NCBI RefSeq assembly: GCF_038396675.1
Contig: NC_088928.1
Span: 58,811,501-58,875,500 of the forward strand
DNA length: 64,000 bases
DNA from: Hydra vulgaris
Lineage: Eukaryota > Cnidaria > Hydrozoa > Anthoathecata > Hydridae
Direction of reading: 5' to 3'
Made by a program: the position numbers and the translations under genes. Below are positions 57,133 through 64,000 of the stretch, in pieces (position 1 is the first letter of the stretch; every line of letters starts with the position of its first letter). Under the pieces are notes generated by a model, which was not told the origin of the DNA, did no database searches, and saw nothing but the letters and a program-made list of their open reading frames with translations.

Positions 57133-57550
57133 GTTTGATACCACGATAATGACATTTAGATACTAATTAATAAAGATATATAGGAAAACTTAAAAAAAAA
57201 TTTAATCGAACAATTCTAAAAAACGCAAGTAAAAAGTTTTGGGGTATACTGTTTAAGAGATTGTGGTCAGAATTTCTTGTTCAGTATTTCTCAACTTGTT
57301 ATAACTTTATCAATTTGTATTTAAATGTCAATATCACTTTTTTTTACAAGCATTCTTTTATTTTATCTATATTTTTGATTAGAAAAAGTTTTTATATTAA
57401 AAATAAAAAAAAATTCACGTTGTTAAACTTTTATAAATAACAACAAAAGAAAAAAACATTTAACAAAGCGACAATTCTATAAAAGCGCTAACATAGCTTT
57501 AATTTTTTAACATTGTAGTATAAATAAAATTATTTCTTCGTAGAGCTTTC

Positions 57551-57622
57551 AGCAGAGTGGCGCAGAGGAAGCGTGCTGGGCCCATAACCCAGAGGTCGGT
57601 AGATCGAAACTACCCTCTGCTA
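57551..57622 (+). tRNA. Initiator tRNA-Met (CAT)
   Basis: 72 nt folding as a full cloverleaf. The acceptor stem is AGCAGAG (57551-57557) with CTCTGCT; discriminator A at 57622. The anticodon arm CTGGG-CCCATAA-CCCAG has the three G-C pairs and CAT anticodon of eukaryotic initiator tRNAs. The T-arm GGTAG-ATCGAAA-CTACC has the initiator-type A in place of T54. No CCA is encoded. The A-box reads TGGCGCAGAGG, where the usual sequence has CAGCGG. No repeat flanks or tail, so it looks like a genuine gene, not a SINE. It delivers Met to the P site at translation start. Confidence 0.95.
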
Positions 57623-57629
57623 CATACGA

Positions 57630-57638
57630 TTTTTTTTT
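57630..57638 (+). terminator. RNA polymerase III terminator (T9)
   Basis: Nine T starting 8 nt after the tRNA, a standard pol III stop signal. Confidence 0.85.
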
Positions 57639-58172
57639 CACATTAAAAAAGAAAAATTTAAATTAAATAATAATATTTTAAATAAATAATAATTTTGTCA
57701 TTTAGAGTTGACACAATCATAAACATTTCACGCACAACAGCAGGAATAGAGGGACTATGGTAGGACTTTAAAAAGACCAAATTCAAACTTCTTGCGCTGG
57801 TATAGTATAAGATTTTGAAATCTTATACTATATCTGCGCAAAAAGTTTTTCTAAAACAAGAACTTTAAATATAAAAACGTACTTATTTAACAGCGAATCC
57901 CCCTCTTAACGACAGTTTTCTTAATTTTGCAAAAACTTTGCTTTCAGACTTCAATTAAGTTTGTTTTAGTTAACCTTGAACAATTAAGTAAGGTTTTTTT
58001 AAATTATATAATAGTCAAACAATGAGTATATATGATAATATCTATCGGAAATATATTTTTCTGATTTTTTTTTTAAATGTCGTAAGATAAAACATTTTAT
58101 TGGTGTTTTTATTCTTTTTACAAAGCAAAATTATCTCTAATATTTCAAAAGTTATGTTTTAGTAACACCCTT
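57639..58172. other. AT-rich stretch with a strong hairpin
   Basis: TATAGTATAAGATTT pairs perfectly with AAATCTTATACTATA around a 2-nt loop (57801-57832), and TTGCGC/GCGCAA extends it after a 3-nt internal loop (57792-57841). No gene otherwise. Confidence 0.6.
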
Positions 58173-58222
58173 ACGGGGCCGTCCATTAATTACGTCAACA
58201 TTTTTTCGGCAATTTTTACCTA
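58173..58222. mobile_element. Isolated transposon end GGGGCCGTCCATTAATTACG
   Basis: Starts at about 58175; its complement, diverged, occurs at 36515-36556. I recall similar ends in many animal genomes, but there is no opposite end nearby. Confidence 0.4.
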
Positions 58223-58239
58223 GTTTCATCCAATATGAA

Positions 58240-58804
58240 ATGGAATCATTAGGTTCAAGCAGCTACAAGTAAAGCACAAAAAATCTTATATTTAATAAGA
58301 AATAGCTTTACTTGTCTTGATACTGAAATGGTAAGGCAATTATACACATCGCTGGTTAGACCACACCTGGAATTCGCAGTTCCAGAGTGGAGTCCAGGTA
58401 ATAAAAACGATATCAATGACCTAGAGAAAATTCAAAGACGAGCAACAAAGCTAGCACCTGAACTAAAACATCTAAGTTATACTCAAATATTGGCAAAGTT
58501 GGGTCTCACAACTCTGGAAACAAGACGTACAAGAGGTGATCTTATTGAGTTTTTCAAAATAACAACTGGTATTGATAAGATATTGTGGTATAAAGAGCTT
58601 CATAAAGCTTCTTACCAAAGTCTAATAGGTCATTTAATGAAATTTGAAAGAGAATTTGCAAAAACAACCCTGAAACACAGTTTTTTTACGAACAAAGTGA
58701 TACCTCATTGGAATGCTTTACCTGAAAAAGTGGTTTCTGCAATAAAAGTAAATTCTTTTAAAGCTAGACTAGATAAACATTTGTTAACGGCTGTTAAAGT
58801 ATAA
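58240..58804 (+). pseudogene. LINE reverse transcriptase, C-terminal fragment
   Basis: A 158-residue frame from 58328: MVRQLYTSLVRPHLEFAVPE, WSPGNKNDINDLEKIQRRAT, LGLTTLETRRTRGDLIEFFK, then IPHWNALPEKVVSAIKVNSF. This is the well-known C-terminal block of CR1/Jockey-type LINE proteins. The RT catalytic motifs are absent: the copy is 5' truncated, as is common for LINE insertions. It ends naturally with TAA at 58802-58804. The open frame suggests a younger copy than the other LINE fragments here. A hAT element sits 55 bp downstream in its 3' sequence. Confidence 0.8.
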
Positions 58805-58858
58805 ATTTTAAATTTTATGCTCCGCGACAATATTCGTTACAACGGCTTGTATTACTAT

Positions 58859-61423
58859 TAGTGAGTCCAAATAATCGTTTTTTTACGTTATCCGGGTAAT
58901 CAAGTATTTATTTTTTTAATTACCCGGGTACCCGGGTATCCGGGTAAACGAAAAAAAATTTACCCACACCATGTTGTGTTAATTAAATAAAATGCAACAA
59001 TTTTAGTTTTAAATATATTTTTTATTTAAAAAATAATACTTTAAAAATACAAGTTTGTCAACTGTTTCCATTTTTAACTGATTTCGGGTTTTTGTGACAA
59101 AAGCTGAAGCTACCGAAAACACTCTTTCACTTACTGTTGACGTTGGTTGTATTGTCAATAATGCTGTAAAAAGTTTTCCAATAGAGTCACCTCGTTTTGA
59201 ACAATCTTTCTCCCACAACTTCATTTCTTTTTCCAATGTGGATTTTCTCTCATTATTTTCTTTCGGAACAGTCATAATTAATTCAATTGTTTTTTGGAGT
59301 TCATCATAATTTGAAACCAAACCATTATTTGAAATTATTTCTTCATTTTCAATTGTTAACTCTGTATCCATCTGTGTGTTTGCAGGATCTTCATTGAACA
59401 GCCTTTTGAAGGTTTCTTTAGCCAATAAATGATTAGAACTTTTTTTTAAATAAGTAAAATGGCAGGTAATCTCAGGTTTAGGATAATTTCCAGATTGTAA
59501 AAAACGCAAGAGTGATACAACATCCTCATTTCGTCTTTCTTCAATTCTTTTCTTCAAAGCAGTGAACATTTCCATGGCTAACTGCGTATTTGTTTCTTTT
59601 AGTTTGTTTAGCAAAAAAATCCATACTCCTTCAGCTTTTAAAAGATTATTATTATCTTTACTGAGCTCTTTAACAGCAAGCTCAACCGGTTGTAAAACAT
59701 GTGATATTTCTTCTAAAACTTTGATATTTTTTTGTGAACATTTTTGCTGACCTAACTCCATTAGAGTCTTTTGTATACAATCGTATATTTTTATGAAACG
59801 ATTTACCATTGGTATTATTGAGTTCCATTTTGTTTTGCAATCGAGTAGCAATCGTAACTTTTTGCCTTCTTGATCTATTATATGCTTTTCAAGAACACTG
59901 CTTCGAACTGAAGAATATTTGAAAAATTTAATAATTTTTCGTGTTTCATCAAGAATTTTGCCAATGTCTTCACGAAAGATTGGTAATTGTCTAACTAAAT
60001 CTTTTTGGAAATTTAAGTTACCATCAAAAGCAAATGCATCAGCTACCTCATCATTTTGTTCGGTAGTTTCAACACAATCATCATCTGCTAAATTTTCATC
60101 ATATTCTAAATTCTCATCATCTTGGAAATTTGTATCAATTACCGCATCATCATTCGTAATTAAACTCCCACTTTTTTTATAAAATACATCAAGTACAGCA
60201 AGATGTATAGCATGGTTGTAGCATAACTGAGAAAATGGTAAAATATTTTTCCCATATTTTACCATGACTGTTGCTCCATCATGTGTGGATCCGACGATAT
60301 CATTATCCATTTCAATTCCATAATCTTTAAGTTTTGCTTTTACCAAATCGATAGTGGCATTTGAATCACAAGAACCTATTATTGCAGATAGACCCAAGAC
60401 TACAGGTGGCTTTGTTGCTGAATGAAGAGTGATATTCATGAACCTTCTAACGTTTATATCACTCCATTCATCGACAGTAATACTGAATCTCTCTCCAAAT
60501 TTTTTTTGCTCTAATAACGACGCCATTAATTCTTCTTTTTTTTCTTTATAAAAATCCATTATATATTTCATTGCCGTTGTTTCACTTTATGGCATTTTAT
60601 AATTACGACTTGCTACGAAACCCCTAATGGCTTCAGATGAAGTAATTCCTTTGATGCTAAATCCATCTTTTGTCGCACAATTTCGCCAATATTTCATTCA
60701 ATGATTCTCGACTTATGAAATTTATTATTCCATTTCCGACTGATTTCGTGTTTTTCGAAGAAGACGCATCATTTTCATTTTCAATTTATTTTTTGTAAAG
60801 ATATGCTATGTAATTTTAAATGATTAATCATTCCAGTAGTATTAGATCCCGGACGTTGAATTATAGATTTGCATATGTTACAAACTGACTCCGATTTCTC
60901 TTTTTTTGTAAAATATTTCCATACCTCTGATTTTTTCGAAGACATTTCTGGGTACATGTAAATAAATCACTAAAATAAAAAATCACAACATAAAAATTGA
61001 AAATTGAAATTTATACGTATTTAAATATGCATTTATTACTTGAAATTTAGTACATTTTACTCAAAACACTTCACTTACCAAAGGCAGCTATATATATTAG
61101 AAAATTAAGTATTTATTTTATTTATTTAACAAATTTTTTTTTAAATATTTCACTTTCTTGCAAATTTTACGTCGTACAACTTCAAATTACAAAAGTTATT
61201 TATTTTATGTAACTTAGTTAAAAAAAAAATCAACGGTTGCTAAGCAACTTTATTACTCGATTGATTAATAGTTAAATGAATGTGCAATATTTACATTTTT
61301 TTGTTTAAATATTATACTCGATACTCGAAAAAAATATTCCGAGTAGTCGACTACTCGGAACTTGCTTATAAAGTATCAATTACTCGGGTACTCGGGTAAC
61401 GATAATCGTAATTGGATTCCCTA
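58859..61423 (-). mobile_element. 2.6-kb hAT element with 8-bp target duplication ATTACTAT
   Basis: ATTACTAT is found at 58851-58858 and 61424-61431. The ends TAGTGAGTCCAA and, inverted, TAGGGAATCCAA form imperfect TIRs, with subterminal repeats ACCCGGGTA / TACTCGGGTA on each side. The transposase is on the minus strand and the element has a normal full length for hAT. Confidence 0.9.
59009..60957 (-). pseudogene. hAT transposase, BED-finger (ZBED-like) type, few lesions
   Basis: Starts MYPEMSSKKSEVWKYFTKKE; the BED finger continues with CNICKSIIQRPGSNTTGMIN and HLKLH. A 520-residue open frame (60571-59009) covers the catalytic part: FSITVDEWSDINVRRFMNIT (first Asp), DIVGSTHDGATVMVKYGK (second), YNHAIHLAVLDVFY, LLLDCKTKWNS, and the dimerisation block IQPTSTVSERVFSVASAFVT. 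Between finger and catalytic frame, residues continue in the right order (YWRNCATKDGFSIKGITSS, EAIRGFVASRNYKMP) but with TGA and TAA stops and a frameshift near 60760. An acidic insert (residues about 140-175 of the long frame) separates two core strands. Confidence 0.85.
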
Positions 61424-61431
61424 ATTACTAT

Positions 61432-61960
<529 letters not shown>

Positions 61961-62203
61961 TACACACTAAAAAAAAAAGTAGAAATTTCTACCTTAGGGT
62001 AGGATATGTGATATACCCTTAGTAAGGTATAATTTTCTACCTTTTAGGGTAGAAAATTATATTAAAAACAATTATTTCTCATACAATTTTCTAACTTAAA
62101 GGTATAATTATCTACCTTATAAGGTAGAAAATTATATCTTACTAAGGGTATATCACATATCCTACCTTAACTAAAAATTTCTACCTTTAATTTTTAGTGT
62201 GTA
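61961..62203. mobile_element. 243-bp palindromic MITE, TA flanks
   Basis: TACACACTAAAAA at the left is inverted at the right (TTTTTAGTGTGTA), and the arms match for about 100 bp through GGTAGGATATGTGATATACC. Smaller GTAGAAA/TTTCTACC repeats fill the arms. TA at both ends fits a Tc1/mariner-type target. It begins 16 bp after the second AT microsatellite. Confidence 0.75.
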
Positions 62204-63247
62204 ACGTTAGCATTTAGGTAATTTGGGATAACGGTAGTAACCAACGTGCCCGTCAACAGGCCTACCTCTAGATAATGTTAAATATTTATCATAATATTTT
62301 TATCGTAATTTATGTACAATTATGTAGATATTTTCGTTCTAAAAATAATTTTAGTGTTTTTTTTTTTAATTTAGTTTAGAGACAAAGTTTTTAGTTCTAG
62401 TTTTTATTCAGTTCAATAATTTTAGTTTTAGCTTTTATTTAGCTCATGTTAAGATAATTCTAGTCCTATTTTTTATTTAGTTCAATTTTCGTTTGTTTCA
62501 TCTAATTTTAATGTAACTTGATGTATAAATAATATTGGCATATATAATTAATGGAAGTAGAACTTAGTGCCATATACAAACATAAAAATGAGAAGACTTA
62601 ATTAAATGTAACATGATACACACAGTGGCTTGGCTAGTGATTCAGAATCCCTTTTCCCTTCCCCTTCCTATAAAAAAATAAAAAAACTCAACAACAACCT
62701 GTCATTAGGGCTCCAAAATTTAAAAAAACTTTAATTATTAGGTATAATTAAAAAAAAAAAAAGCTCTTCAAATTTGGTAACAATAAAAACTAATGGTTAT
62801 TGTATTAACTTTAATAATAACTCATTTTTTTTGCAAATAAAGTGATTATATGATTATCATAATTAAGTTCAACATGTACAGACTTATAGTTCCTCGTCAA
62901 ATAAAACTAGGAAAAGATTTTTACCACATAACTCCCACGCAAATAATTTATTCAAGGATCTCCAATTAGTAAATTTTTCTAACTACGTAAAAATTTAAAA
63001 CTATCTTTAATTTGCATTAATTATACAATTTTGTATAGTTTTTTATTTGTATATTTAATATTTTATTTATCAACCTATCTATAAATAAGTTCGCATACGT
63101 TATTGAATATTTACTCTAAAATGATAAAACAAGTTGTTTGTTTCAAAATAAACACAATTCTCAAACAGATAAACAAACCTTAAGATTTGTTGGGTTCTTT
63201 CCACATAGCTTTGTATTGCATACTTTTTCACCATCAAAGAAGACTAA
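62204..63247. other. AT-rich stretch with no gene
   Basis: TTTTAGTT-TATTTAGTTCA-type units recur loosely at 62380-62515. No gene. Confidence 0.5.
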
Positions 63248-63362
63248 ACATACTGATTTTTCGGATAACGCGTGACGCGTTATCCGAAAATTCAGTTTGT
63301 TATGGAAATGGTTTAATTACGACGCGTTACGCGTCGTAATTAAATCATTTCCATACTAAACT
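63248..63362. repeat. Two abutting palindromes with ACGCGT cores
   Basis: Palindrome 1 has perfect 16-bp arms (63258-63273 and 63275-63290, TTTTCGGATAACGCGT) around one G and extends imperfectly to 63248-63300. Palindrome 2 has 25-bp arms (63303-63327 and 63329-63353, one mismatch, TTTAATTACGACGCGT core) around one T and extends to 63294-63362. They overlap in CAGTTTGTTATGG and are the most CpG-dense sequence nearby. Confidence 0.85.
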
Positions 63363-64000
63363 ATTCCTCTTTCTAACAGCACAAAGTTTACTCAAACTCA
63401 TCATGTAGGGGAAGGTTGCGTAAGATGAGCAGGTTCCTAAGATGGTATAACCCTTTTTACGGGTAGACTAGTGATTTGTTGTGTTTTTCTTTCAATTTAG
63501 CTTTTTTCAGTTCGAATAAATATATTCGAACTATTTAATAACTATATTCAATTAAGTTCGAATAATATATTATTATGATACATTATATTATAATAAATAT
63601 ATATGTAGGCACTTCAGTGTTTTTTTATATATAAAGAAGATATTTTCAGATTAAATTTAGAGCGATTTTTTAATCTATTATGCCATAGTAATTTTCAATA
63701 TCAGTTTATCTGGCTGTAGAAGCGACTTTAATTAAGTTTTTGTAATTATTTTAGCTTAAAGTTATTTTATTTGCGTTCTAGCATCCTTTAAAATAATATA
63801 TAACTACTTTTCTTTGTTTCTATTTTTTTTTTTTTGGTTTTGTGATGAATAAGTTGGTATAAAATAACTTTAAAAAGTTTTTGCTTATATTCGGGTATTA
63901 ATTTTTAAATTTAAGTTAAAACCTGCTAAATCCCGTCCTCTTCTTCCTTTCAGTCCGTCTTAATATTTGTTTCAAAAATTATTTCGGTAACTAATTTGGA
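63363..64000. other. Possible element end at 63411, otherwise AT-rich
   Basis: TAGGGGAAGGTTGCGTAAGA at 63410 followed by GATGAGCAGG and CTAAGATGG resembles in style the terminus at 930 (TAGGGGAGACCGGGG). It may be the left end of an element running past the window. TTCGAATA / TATTCGAA repeats follow near 63514-63562. No gene. Confidence 0.35.

Overview
The window looks like nuclear DNA of a cnidarian, most probably a Hydra species. By eye it is strongly AT-rich, has spliceosomal introns, carries long (AT)n and (TGTA)n microsatellites, contains a eukaryotic initiator tRNA gene, and is packed with decayed copies of LINE, hAT, P/THAP, Tc1 and Transib/RAG1-like elements, the repeat mixture typical of Hydra genomes. 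I see no bacterial operons, CRISPR array or viral genome. The organism call is inference.

Only two features look like host genes: a small multi-pass membrane protein resembling TMEM272 (minus strand, last two exons at 3032-3869, its intron swollen by microsatellites) and a complete initiator tRNA-Met (57551-57622) with a T-run terminator. Almost everything else recognisable is mobile.

Layout. 1-2480: minus-strand LINE (ORF1 and endonuclease) split by a TIR element flanked by TA. 3032-3869: TMEM272-like gene. 4300-9785: tandem duplications, short TIR elements and a hAT relic. 9787-11882: TIR element with an intact cysteine-rich ORF I cannot place. 12464-18931: a TIR element, a hAT relic, MITEs and a minisatellite. 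20101-23559: LINE relics and a hAT MITE with an 8-bp target duplication. 23560-29880: a 6.3-kb hAT (zf-TTF/DUF4371 type) with a perfect 8-bp duplication and other elements nested in it. 30838-31437: a Transib/RAG1-like relic whose C-terminal part is inverted. 31446-32293: LINE pieces. 32440-33811: a complete-ended Tc1 element. 34069-41660: four LINE relics, one split by a tRNA-derived SINE. 43290-44440: P-like relic. 47938-50767: nearly intact BED-finger hAT. 51180-54898: a THAP/P-like relic next to a second BED hAT relic. 57551: tRNA. 58173-61431: LINE 3' fragment and a 2.6-kb hAT with TIRs and an 8-bp duplication. 61547-64000: microsatellites, a palindromic MITE, two overlapping palindromes and an element end cut by the window edge.

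The features do not form a pathway; they record successive insertions. The strongest leads are the orphan ORF at 11200-11853, the inverted Transib/RAG1-like relic, the large nested hAT whose composition differs from its surroundings, the BED hAT with a single stop codon, and the paired palindromes near 63.3 kb. No search or alignment could be run; family names rest on motifs read by eye.
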